Below, in pieces: positions 7,086 to 15,130 of a DNA stretch of 19,736 bases. The position numbers and the translations under genes are program-made. The DNA is taken from the NCBI GenBank assembly GCA_002314055.1, contig DCBP01000012.1, positions 25,975 to 45,710 on the forward strand. The letters are read 5' to 3'. Under the pieces are notes generated by a model. It did not search any database and had not been told where the DNA came from. It saw only the letters and a list, made by a program, of their open reading frames with translations. Position 1 is the stretch's first letter. Every line of letters starts with the position of its first letter. This DNA comes from Prevotella sp. UBA1104. Its GTDB lineage: Bacteria > Bacteroidota > Bacteroidia > Bacteroidales > Bacteroidaceae.

Positions 7086-10000
7086 ATGAACAAAACGACA
7101 ATTCGTTTACGCCATCTACTGATGTCGCTGCTGGCAATCATTGCCTTCGGCTCATCGGCAGGTGCCGCGCAACAGGCGGCAGTGGCGTCGTGGGTTTTCT
7201 CAGAAGGATGGGAAACCTCAAGTAGCGGAACAGTTGTTACCTACACCCCTGACGGCAGCGGGTGGACGGCACTTAGCAACACCGCATGGAAAACAAAACA
7301 ACCAGTATTTCTGCCTAACTCATGCAATGGGGTACAGGCAAACTACAAGCTGACGCTGAAGACAAGCGACGGCAAATGGGAAGTGAAGCAGAGTAAGGAC
7401 AGCTATGTGTTGAGGCTCAACACGGCATCCATCGACAAGTTCACCAAGAAGGAAGACTACGGCAATCCGGAGAAACACGACCAGTATTTCGAGGCGAGTT
7501 TTCCCACAACAAGTCTCAACAACGTTAAGGTGAACTTCGCCATCGGCGACGGCTCCAGCAGTTCCACCCACTTTGGAGTGGCATATTCCGCTGATGGCGG
7601 AACGACATGGACCACGCTTGACGACTACGTGAGCGGTAGCCACTGGAACACCTACAATGATGCCACCTTTGAGCTCAATGCCGACAACAAGGAGAATGTT
7701 ATCGTGCGCCTCTTTATCGTGAGCGCGACGAAAAACAGCAACTACAACCTGAAATACTTCAATGTGCTTGCCGACGACCACGAGGCACCGAAACTCACTG
7801 CAAGCCGTCCTGCCGACAACGCTACCGATGTGGCAACAAGCGGTACGATTGCACTCGAGTTCAATGAGAGTATAGTGCGTGCAGAGGATGCAATGGCAAT
7901 GCTTACCAATGCCAATAATAATAAGGTGACAGAACTTGAACCAAACGTTAGTGGCAACGTGCTTCGCTTTGCCTACTCGGCTCTCGACAAGAGTGCGCTG
8001 TATCGCTTCGAACTGCCAGCCCGTTCTGTTGGCGACCTCTCTGGAAACGTGAGCCAAGAAACAGTGAAGTTCTCCTTCACCACTGCCGATACCGACCCGA
8101 TACCGGCTCCTACGATAGAGAGCAAGAACCATCTGTGGTATAACAAACCTGCCGGTTACTGGGAGGAGGCACTGCCGCTCGGCAACGGACGACTCGGAGT
8201 GATGCACTCAGGAAGCGTGGCATGCGACACCTTGCAGCTCAACGAAGACACTTTCTGGGATCAAGGGCCGAACACCAACTATAACGCAAACGCAAAAGGT
8301 GTGTTGAAACAAGTGCAGCAGGGTATCTTCAACAAGGATTATGCTTCGGTACAGGACCTTGCCGTGAAAAACTGGATGTCGCAAGGCTCTCACGGCGCAA
8401 GCTATCGTGCTGCCGGAGTGGTGCTGCTCGGTTTCCCTGGTCAGCGTTTCAACGATGAGGAGAGCGGACAGACCAAGGATGCCATTGATGCACAGGGCTA
8501 CGTGCGCTATCTCGACATGAATACGGCTACGAGCAATGTGGAATATCACGTGAAAAACGTGGGTTACAAGCGCACGGTGTTCACATCGTTCAAAGACAAT
8601 GTTACCGTGGTTCGCCTTGAGGCAGACCAGCAGGGAAAACTCGACTTCAACGTTGCATATACAGGTTGCAACAAGTCGAATATCGAGAAGCTTACCTCTA
8701 ATGAGCTTTTCGACGACCATACTATAAAGGCAACTATGGGTCCGGCACGTGCCCAGTGTGAGAATGTAGACAACAAGCTGAATCTCTGCTCTTACATCCG
8801 TGTGCTCGATTGCGACGGAACAATTACCAGCGACAAGACCACTATATATGCTCAGGGCACAGCAGGAGCAGCTACTGAAGCTCCGCGCCTTAACATCAGT
8901 GGGGCAACACATGCAACTATCGTTATCTCTCAGGCAACAAACTTCAAAAAATACAACGACGTTAGCGGTGACGCAAGTGCAACGGCTCTCTCATATCTGC
9001 AAAGCTATGAGAATAGCCAAAAGAATTATGCTACGACACTTGCCGACCATGAGTCTGTTTACAAGGAGCAGTTCGACCGCGTTGACCTCACTCTCGAAGG
9101 TAACGCCACACAGGAGGCAAAGGATACGGAACAGCGCATAAAGGAGTTCCACAAGACATCCGACCCTCAGCTCGCTGCCAACTACTTCCAGTTCGGTCGC
9201 TACCTGCTCATCTCTTCTTCGCAGCCTGGCACACAGCCTGCAAACCTTCAGGGCATTTGGAATCCAGATGCTCGCCAGTATCCGGCTTGGGATTCTAAGT
9301 ATACATCAAACATCAATGTGGAGATGAACTACTGGCCGGCAGAGGTTACAAACCTTGCTGAGTGTCATGAGCCGTTTGTTGAAATGGTAAAGGATGTCAG
9401 CGTGACTGGTGCCGAGACTGCCGAGAAAATGTATGGCGCCCGCGGATGGGCTCTTCATCACAACACCGACATCTGGCGCACCACGGGAGCTGTAGACAAC
9501 GGTACCGTGGGTGTATGGCCTACATGCAATGCCTGGTTCTGTTCTCACCTTTGGGAACGCTATCTATTCTCTGGCGACAAGCAGTATCTTGCCGAGGTTT
9601 ACCCTGTAATGAAGGGAGCAGCCGAGTTCTTCCAGGACTTCCTCGTGAAGGACCCGAATACAGGTTACATGGTTGTCTGCCCGAGCAATTCGCCTGAGAA
9701 TCATCCGGGAATAGGTACTTATACAAAGAGCAGCGACGGGAAGACGGCTAATATCGCCCTCTTTGGTGGCGTGGCAATGGACAACGAGATGGTTTACGAC
9801 CTCCTGAAGAATACGGCTCTTGCAGCCCGCGCCCTCGACAAAGATGCAGACTTTGCCGATGCTCTCGACAATCTGAAGGCTCAGATTACTCCATGGAGAA
9901 TAGGAAAATACGGTCAGGTGCAGGAGTGGCAGGAAGACTGGGACAAGGAAACTTCTTCTCACCGCCACCTGTCACATCTATGGGGCGCATATCCTGGCAA

Positions 10001-10814
10001 CCAAGTTTCGCCTTATGAGAATCCTACCCTCTATCAGGGCGTTTTGAAGAGCCTGATTGGTCGTGGCGATGCAGCCCGCGGATGGTCAATGGGATGGAAA
10101 GAGGCAATGTGGGCCCGTATGCTCGACGGCGACCATGCCATGAAGATTCTGAAGAACCAGCTTGTATTGCTCGACCCTAACGTAACTATCGCCTCTTCCG
10201 ACGGCGGTTCATACGCCAACATGTTCGATGCTCACCCGCCATTCCAGATCGACGGAAACTTCGGCGCTACTGCTGCCATCGCCGAGATGCTCGTGCAGTC
10301 GCATGCCGGATTCCTGCATGTTCTCCCGGCTCTGCCTACAGAATGGAAGGCTGGTGGCGAGGTGAAAGGACTGCGCTCTCGCGGAGGCTTCGTCGTTACG
10401 GATATGAAATGGGTTGACGGCAACATCGTGAAACTCACCATAAAGTCTACCGTTGGCGGCAACCTTCGTCTGCGCACGGCAACTCCGCTGAAAAATGCCA
10501 ATGGTTCGACACTTACTATTGCCGATGGCAACAACAGCAATCCATTGATGCAGCCTTACGGCACACCGGAGCCTATCGTTAAGGATCAGAGCAAGATTCC
10601 TGCTACCAAACTTGCCGACACATATCTCTATGATATTCCTACCAAGGCTGGTGACGAGATAACGCTCGTGGGCGGAACAACGGGTATTGTAGTGGTGCCA
10701 AACGCTGTTCATAACATACCGGGAGATAAATTCGTCTACAACCTCAATGGTCAGCGTGTTGACGACAGCTATCATGGTATCGTTGTGGAAAAGGGACGGA
10801 AGTATGTGAAGTAA
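7086..10814 (+). CDS. Large secreted GH95 alpha-L-fucosidase
   Basis: A 1242-residue exported member of glycoside hydrolase family 95 (inverting; typically alpha-1,2-L-fucosidase acting on fucosylated host glycans). A signal peptide spans 1 to about 27. Residues 30-230 are a beta-rich, jelly-roll-like module, and 232-337 is an Ig-like domain of the Big_5 kind (ASRPADNATDVATSGTIALEF). The GH95 part runs from about 348 to 1150: EEALPLGNGRLGVM, QLNEDTFWDQGP, PANLQGIWNP, then N742-I-N744, PSNSPEN with E871 as predicted acid, and QIDGNFG with D1056; these match the N/N/E/D set known from the bifidobacterial enzyme. Usual family length is about 750-850, so the roughly 350-residue N-terminal extension is unusual. 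The last 35 residues (YNLNGQRV ... GRKYVK) are a short Prevotella-type C-terminal tail, not the classical T9SS domain. Confidence 0.93.
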   Translation: MNKTTIRLRHLLMSLLAIIAFGSSAGAAQQAAVASWVFSEGWETSSSGTVVTYTPDGSGWTALSNTAWKTKQPVFLPNSCNGVQANYKLTLKTSDGKWEVKQSKDSYVLRLNTASIDKFTKKEDYGNPEKHDQYFEASFPTTSLNNVKVNFAIGDGSSSSTHFGVAYSADGGTTWTTLDDYVSGSHWNTYNDATFELNADNKENVIVRLFIVSATKNSNYNLKYFNVLADDHEAPKLTASRPADNATDVATSGTIALEFNESIVRAEDAMAMLTNANNNKVTELEPNVSGNVLRFAYSALDKSALYRFELPARSVGDLSGNVSQETVKFSFTTADTDPIPAPTIESKNHLWYNKPAGYWEEALPLGNGRLGVMHSGSVACDTLQLNEDTFWDQGPNTNYNANAKGVLKQVQQGIFNKDYASVQDLAVKNWMSQGSHGASYRAAGVVLLGFPGQRFNDEESGQTKDAIDAQGYVRYLDMNTATSNVEYHVKNVGYKRTVFTSFKDNVTVVRLEADQQGKLDFNVAYTGCNKSNIEKLTSNELFDDHTIKATMGPARAQCENVDNKLNLCSYIRVLDCDGTITSDKTTIYAQGTAGAATEAPRLNISGATHATIVISQATNFKKYNDVSGDASATALSYLQSYENSQKNYATTLADHESVYKEQFDRVDLTLEGNATQEAKDTEQRIKEFHKTSDPQLAANYFQFGRYLLISSSQPGTQPANLQGIWNPDARQYPAWDSKYTSNINVEMNYWPAEVTNLAECHEPFVEMVKDVSVTGAETAEKMYGARGWALHHNTDIWRTTGAVDNGTVGVWPTCNAWFCSHLWERYLFSGDKQYLAEVYPVMKGAAEFFQDFLVKDPNTGYMVVCPSNSPENHPGIGTYTKSSDGKTANIALFGGVAMDNEMVYDLLKNTALAARALDKDADFADALDNLKAQITPWRIGKYGQVQEWQEDWDKETSSHRHLSHLWGAYPGNQVSPYENPTLYQGVLKSLIGRGDAARGWSMGWKEAMWARMLDGDHAMKILKNQLVLLDPNVTIASSDGGSYANMFDAHPPFQIDGNFGATAAIAEMLVQSHAGFLHVLPALPTEWKAGGEVKGLRSRGGFVVTDMKWVDGNIVKLTIKSTVGGNLRLRTATPLKNANGSTLTIADGNNSNPLMQPYGTPEPIVKDQSKIPATKLADTYLYDIPTKAGDEITLVGGTTGIVVVPNAVHNIPGDKFVYNLNGQRVDDSYHGIVVEKGRKYVK

Positions 10815-10850
10815 TATATTAGGTAAGAAGACAAATTTAGTTTAACAGAA

Positions 10851-10896
10851 AGAGGATGTTTCTAAGCTGCAAGGCTTTGAAGCATCCTCTGTTTTT
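10851..10896. terminator. Bidirectional terminator between fucosidase and regulator genes
   Basis: AGAGGATGTTTC (10851-10862) pairs with GAAGCATCCTCT (10879-10890), with an inner AAGC/GCTT helix, giving a long hairpin followed on the plus strand by GTTTTTATTG. On the minus strand it begins 11 bases past the regulator stop codon and is followed by TTTCTGTTAAA. It can end both convergent transcripts. Confidence 0.82.
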
Positions 10897-10900
10897 ATTG

Positions 10901-13288
10901 TCATTCATCAACTCCGTTTCTCATCTCCGTAGGCGTCATGCCTGTGGCTTTCTTGAAACAGCGGCTGAAATACTTAGGGTCGGAGAATCCGCAGCTGTAT
11001 GCTATCTCCGAAACATTCTTGCTCTCATCGTTTACGAGCATCTTTTGTGCAGCCTTTAGTCTGCGGTCAAGAATAAAGTTGTTTGGCGTGCAGTCAAATT
11101 CCTTCTTCATCATTACATAAAGTGCAGAGCGGCTCATACACATCTCTTTTGCTATCGCATCAACGTTCAAGTCGGCATCAGACAGATGTTCATTTACAAT
11201 TTCTTCTACCTTAGCTTTAAAAGCAGAACTCTCTTTCTCGCCTTTTGCCGGTTCCTCATTATTGTTGCTGGTGATAATATCTCCGAGCCTTACCTTGATG
11301 TATTCTATTTTCTCGTCTTTCGAGAGTTTCAGTTCCTTTATCTCATTCTCCAGCCGTCGGGTGTATCTGTATATTTTGAATGTTATGAAGATGATAATCA
11401 GAACGAGTCCGCCGTAAATCATCCATGCCACCGGTCGCTCGTTGAAGTATGGCGTGCGGTGTATCGTTACGGATGCGGCATTGCCTCTCCATATACCGTC
11501 GCCGTTTGTTGATTTCACGATGAGGCGGAAGGTTCCTGCCGGAATGTTCGTCAGGTTGATATGGTTTTCTGTAGTATACATCCATCGGTTGTCCACTCCC
11601 TCCAGCATATAGGCATATTGTATTGGCTCATTCTTGTTGTAGTCGAGGGCGGCAAACGATATGCTCAGGTTCTTCTCCTCGGGAGAAAGGTTGATTGTTG
11701 ATGGTGTGTCGAAGAATATCTTCGGTGTGAACGAGCTTTTCATTATTGCCTTGTCGCTGACGGTAAGCAGTCCCTGTGTCGTGCCGAAGAGTGTCGTTCC
11801 TGTTGTCTCGTCGTATAGCGGTCTAACCTCAGAGAAAGAGAAACCGTCGGAGAAGAATGTTTCGGAATAGTTTGTAAAGGATTTGTCCTTTGGGTTGTAT
11901 TTCATCATGCAGTGTTCCGACACGAGCCATATCATGCCGCTCTTGTCCTCACACATGTTTAGGACTATGTCTGAAGCCATACCGTCTTCGGTAGTCATGG
12001 CGGTGAATTTTATATTCTCTGCCGTTGCAGCATTGTTTCTCACGATGTTCAGTCCGCCGCCGTATGTCCCCACATATATTGTTCCGTCTTTAGCCTGTAG
12101 CAGTGCCATCACCTGGTTGTTGCTTATTGTCGAGGCATTGTCGGGAATACGTTTGTTCTGTCTGAAAATCATTTGCTGCGGCTGTTTCTTTATAGATGAA
12201 ACGAGCAGTCCGTCATTTGTTCCGAGCAGTAATGTTCCGTCTTTGCAGATAATCATGTCGTGGATAAATCTGCCGCAGGCGGGATATTTGTGCATAAGGT
12301 TCCCGCAGTTGGCAAAGGCGGGATTGTCGCCTGCGGGGTTATTTATGATATTCAGTCCTCCGCCGTATGTTCCAACGAGAATTCTGCCGTAGTGGTCTTC
12401 GCCTATGGTGTATATACTGTTGCAGTTGATGCTGTGTGATCCGGCGCCTTTGATGAAGGATTTTACTTTAAATCCTCCGTCTTTTGTCTTTGTCAGTCGG
12501 AAGAGTCCGCCGGGCTTTGTGCCGAGCCATAGTATTCCGCGTGAGTCCTGGAAGATGGAGTAGACGTTGGCACCGAACCTTACCGGTTCTTTTACTACAT
12601 TTCCGTTTCCGTCGAGATATCTTGCGGCATTGCTTTTCGGGGAGAAAAGCCTTACGTATCCGTTTTTGTCGGCGACGAAGAGAGTTCCTTCCTTGTTGCG
12701 GAATATTGTTCGTATGAATTCCTCGCCGTTGTTGCCGAATTTCTGCGGGTTGATTTTATTTCTTGTAAAAGTCAGTCTGTCGAGTCCGCGGTGGGTGTAT
12801 ATCCAGAAGCCGTTCTGTCTGTCCTTAAACAGAATTCGCATTTCCACTCCTTGATATTCCGGCAATGACTCTATGCTTCGCTTTTGTTGTGGAGAGGGGC
12901 GGAAACGGTCGCCTTGGTCTTTCTTCTTCCCTTTGACGGCAGCAAATTTCTTTTCCCTGACATTAAACATATAGAAGCCGTCGGGGCATTTACACAGGAT
13001 ATTCCCGTCTTTCGTCTCGCGGATAAAGAGGATGCGGTTAGTCAGTAGCGGACAGTTGTCGCCCTGTCTTGCCTTGAAATTCTGAAACTTGTATCCGTCG
13101 TATCGGCTCAGTCCGTTCCATGAGCTTATCCATATATATCCTTTCTTGTCCTGTGTCACGCATGTTATGGTACTTTGCGGCAGTCCGTCGCTTTCCGTAA
13201 AGTGTTGTATACTTGTTGCGGCAGTCATCTGCATAATGACAGAGAGAAGCAGGGTGATTGTTATACTGATGTTCTTGAATATCGTCAT
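10901..13288 (-). CDS. Membrane-spanning propeller sensor fused directly to an AraC-type regulator
   Basis: A 795-residue protein with the front and back ends of a hybrid two-component system but nothing in between. Residues 1-24 are a signal/anchor. Residues 25 to about 525 hold propeller repeats of the Reg_prop kind (DKKGYIWISSWNGLSRYD, DSRGILWLGTKPGGLFR, GRILVGTYGGGLNI, GTIYVGTYGGGLNI, SGMIWLV). Residues about 535-610 form the Y_Y_Y domain, 620-640 one membrane helix, then a charged coiled linker to about 690, and 692-790 an AraC DNA-binding domain (NVDAIAKEMCMSRSALYVMMKK and NVSEIAYSCGFSDPKYFSRCFKK). Classical members have a histidine kinase and a receiver between membrane helix and HTH; the linker here, about 50 residues, cannot hold them. 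The regulator is likely membrane-tethered. It converges with the GH95 gene, whose promoter is the likely target. Confidence 0.9.
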   Translation of the reverse strand: MTIFKNISITITLLLSVIMQMTAATSIQHFTESDGLPQSTITCVTQDKKGYIWISSWNGLSRYDGYKFQNFKARQGDNCPLLTNRILFIRETKDGNILCKCPDGFYMFNVREKKFAAVKGKKKDQGDRFRPSPQQKRSIESLPEYQGVEMRILFKDRQNGFWIYTHRGLDRLTFTRNKINPQKFGNNGEEFIRTIFRNKEGTLFVADKNGYVRLFSPKSNAARYLDGNGNVVKEPVRFGANVYSIFQDSRGILWLGTKPGGLFRLTKTKDGGFKVKSFIKGAGSHSINCNSIYTIGEDHYGRILVGTYGGGLNIINNPAGDNPAFANCGNLMHKYPACGRFIHDMIICKDGTLLLGTNDGLLVSSIKKQPQQMIFRQNKRIPDNASTISNNQVMALLQAKDGTIYVGTYGGGLNIVRNNAATAENIKFTAMTTEDGMASDIVLNMCEDKSGMIWLVSEHCMMKYNPKDKSFTNYSETFFSDGFSFSEVRPLYDETTGTTLFGTTQGLLTVSDKAIMKSSFTPKIFFDTPSTINLSPEEKNLSISFAALDYNKNEPIQYAYMLEGVDNRWMYTTENHINLTNIPAGTFRLIVKSTNGDGIWRGNAASVTIHRTPYFNERPVAWMIYGGLVLIIIFITFKIYRYTRRLENEIKELKLSKDEKIEYIKVRLGDIITSNNNEEPAKGEKESSAFKAKVEEIVNEHLSDADLNVDAIAKEMCMSRSALYVMMKKEFDCTPNNFILDRRLKAAQKMLVNDESKNVSEIAYSCGFSDPKYFSRCFKKATGMTPTEMRNGVDE

Positions 13289-13313
13289 AGGTTTATATTA
13301 GTTTGCCAAGGTG

Positions 13314-13344
13314 CAAAGGTAATTATAATAATGATAAAAAGCAA
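13314..13344 (-). promoter_or_regulatory. Promoter of the AraC-type regulator gene
   Basis: On the minus strand TTG (13342-13344), a 20-bp spacer and TACCTTTG (13314-13321) match the Bacteroidota consensus. The leader to the ATG at 13288 is only about 20-25 nt. The -33 box overlaps the foot of the upstream gene's terminator stem. No copy of the fucosidase direct repeat is present, so this promoter looks constitutive. Confidence 0.7.
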
Positions 13345-13395
13345 GCGGAAAGGCTATGACGGCAAATCTTTTGCCTTTTCATAGTCTTTCCGCTT
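13336..13395 (-). terminator. Terminator of the endonuclease gene
   Basis: Arms 13343-13359 and 13379-13395 form a 17-bp stem with one G-T pair, and an inner GGCAAA/TTTGCC helix closes the loop. On the minus strand the stem is followed by GCTTTTTATC. It lies 26 bp after the endonuclease stop codon. Confidence 0.82.
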
Positions 13396-13420
13396 GAATG
13401 TATATTAGTGTGTAACGCTT

Positions 13421-14932
13421 TTATTTAGCTATCTTCCAAGTCCTGTCGCCCTGTTTCACAACAACAATTCCCCTGTATCCTGCTATATTGTCGAGTCGAC
13501 GACCGTCGATGGTGTATAGCTCGAAGCCAAGAGAGTTGTCATTCATACTGGTTTTGATGGAAGTGGCATTTTTTGTTCCCTTGACATACAGGTTCTTTAT
13601 CTCCCATGTTCCTGCCGACTCAGTGTTGCCGGTATAGTGGAAAACAATCTGTATTTTCTTTCCGGCATACTCGTTTAGCGAGATGTCGCCGGAGTTATTG
13701 AATGTCCATACTGTTCCTTTAGGCCATTTGATGAGTTCGCTGCCGATAACGTCGGTATTGCCGTCGTGGCGTATTTCAACCGAGAAGTAGTCTCCTGGCT
13801 TAGCATTGTTCATCTTGTTTGCCGCATGCTCAAAGCTCATTGATGCCTTTGAATATCCCGTGAGGTCTATTTCCGGCGAAACGATGCGTGCGTCGCCTTC
13901 CTGCATGCTGCCGAAGTAGCTTGAACCGGTCCAACCGTATTGTTCTTTAACCTTCCATATCGTTTTCCCCTCCGGACAGGTTGTTGTTTCGGTCGTGAAT
14001 CCACAATCGCCGCTGGTGAACACGTATTCCTGTATCGACTCTTCAGTCGGGTCGGTCGGTGTGTCGCCGCCTCCAGGATTGTCGCCTCCGCCGGTGTAGT
14101 TGGCTGAACACTCCGTTGTTGCCGGGTCGAATGGCTTGTTTATGCTGTCGCCCCAGATATAGTCCATGAGGTTAGGGAAATCCACAAACGGGTTGCGGTT
14201 GCCTTGTATCTTGCTCACGGCATTGTTGCGAGTAATCTCGAGCTGAGTAGGCTTGTCAGCCTTTGCCCATTGGATATACAGTTCGTATGCCCATTGCTTT
14301 AGGGTAGGGTAGTCGTCCTGTTCAAGAATGTTCAGTCCGTTGCCTTGCCATGTAAGGTTCTTGTAGCATGTAGCCATATACATGTATCCGCGGGCGAAGT
14401 CGCCCTTCCATTCGTCAGCCGGCTCCCAGTATTTCTGTCCGTCGCTGCCGTCGCCCACTTTCGTCCATCCGTTGCCTTTGTCGCCACTCACAACCTTACC
14501 CATCGGATAGTTACTCTTTGTACTGTTTATTTTCGAAGCACATGGCATCAGGTTATACAAATCCTGGTAAGCCTGGTTCTTGCTTCCTCCCCACCAACTC
14601 TTTGGGAACGAGTGCTCGATGTTCATTCCCGAGCCGACAGCTCCCTGACTGGTGCTCATCGGCCATTCGCTCTCAGCCGAATAGCGGTCGATAAACCGTC
14701 CGTCGCTGGTGCGGTCGGTAATCCAGAATCCCCACCAAGTATGTCCGTTGCCGGAGCCGTATGTCAGCACATCGGCATCCTTGATAATCTCATAGACGGC
14801 ATCTTTCAGTGCCGCTCCATTTTTGCCTTTCAGCGAATCGTAGTAGCCTTCGGGGATTTGTGCCAGAAGGTTTCCGCTACTGCAGGTCAAAAGTAGAAAG
14901 ACAATAATTCTGCAAAGTAAGTTTTTCTCCAT
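13421..14932 (-). CDS. Secreted endonuclease I family nuclease with C-terminal modules
   Basis: A 503-residue exported nuclease of the endonuclease I (EndA/Bsn-like) family with a His-Me finger fold; members cut DNA or RNA with Mg2+ outside the cell. Residues 1-25 are a signal peptide ending LLAQ. The catalytic region holds NIEHSFPKSWW (104-114, general base H107), DLYNLMP (124-130) and QGNRNPFVDFP (243-253). A low-complexity linker GGGDNPGGGDTPTDPTEE (281-298) leads to a beta-sandwich (about 302-455, choice-of-anchor/MAM-like). The end (FELYTIDGRRLDNIAG ... GIVVVKQGDRTWKIAK) resembles the short tail of the fucosidase. A likely job is scavenging nucleotides from host or biofilm DNA, or degrading extracellular traps. 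The gene has its own promoter and terminator. Confidence 0.9.
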   Translation of the reverse strand: MEKNLLCRIIVFLLLTCSSGNLLAQIPEGYYDSLKGKNGAALKDAVYEIIKDADVLTYGSGNGHTWWGFWITDRTSDGRFIDRYSAESEWPMSTSQGAVGSGMNIEHSFPKSWWGGSKNQAYQDLYNLMPCASKINSTKSNYPMGKVVSGDKGNGWTKVGDGSDGQKYWEPADEWKGDFARGYMYMATCYKNLTWQGNGLNILEQDDYPTLKQWAYELYIQWAKADKPTQLEITRNNAVSKIQGNRNPFVDFPNLMDYIWGDSINKPFDPATTECSANYTGGGDNPGGGDTPTDPTEESIQEYVFTSGDCGFTTETTTCPEGKTIWKVKEQYGWTGSSYFGSMQEGDARIVSPEIDLTGYSKASMSFEHAANKMNNAKPGDYFSVEIRHDGNTDVIGSELIKWPKGTVWTFNNSGDISLNEYAGKKIQIVFHYTGNTESAGTWEIKNLYVKGTKNATSIKTSMNDNSLGFELYTIDGRRLDNIAGYRGIVVVKQGDRTWKIAK

Positions 14933-14973
14933 AATTGTATGTTCTTGTATGTATTATTATATAATTACGTTTT

Positions 14974-15025
14974 CAGCCCGTCCCCATGATTCTTTTATAT
15001 CTTATATAAATCAGGAAACGGGCTG
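14974..15025 (-). promoter_or_regulatory. 5' end hairpin of the endonuclease transcript
   Basis: CAGCCCGT (14974-14981) and ACGGGCTG (15018-15025) are perfect 8-bp inverted arms, and inner pairings (CCTGATT with AATCATGG; TTTATAT with ATATAAA) extend them into a long imperfect hairpin. The structure begins directly next to the -7 box, so it would sit at the extreme 5' end of the mRNA, about 42 nt before the start codon. Confidence 0.55.
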
Positions 15026-15056
15026 CAAATATACAAACCTTTTTTATACATTCAAA
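15026..15056 (-). promoter_or_regulatory. Promoter of the endonuclease gene
   Basis: On the minus strand TTTG (15053-15056), a 19-bp spacer and TATATTTG (15026-15033) match TTTG-N19-21-TAnnTTTG exactly. Confidence 0.75.
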
Positions 15057-15130
15057 GTCATTTTCGTTATATTCTCATTATCTTTCCATTATTACTCCTT
15101 AATCACCCCCATATATAAAAAGAGTAACTT

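Noticed and set aside
7320..8207. A 295-codon open frame on the minus strand inside the fucosidase gene, with another at 8208-8912
   Set aside because: Both are exactly opposite an excellent GH95/N-terminal module reading frame, have no plausible promoter or family resemblance, and are Cys/Val/His-rich as expected for antisense shadows.
10901..13288. Idea that the regulator lost its kinase by frameshift in this sequence
   Set aside because: The reading frame is continuous through membrane helix, charged linker and HTH, and the flanking DNA holds no kinase or receiver remnants.
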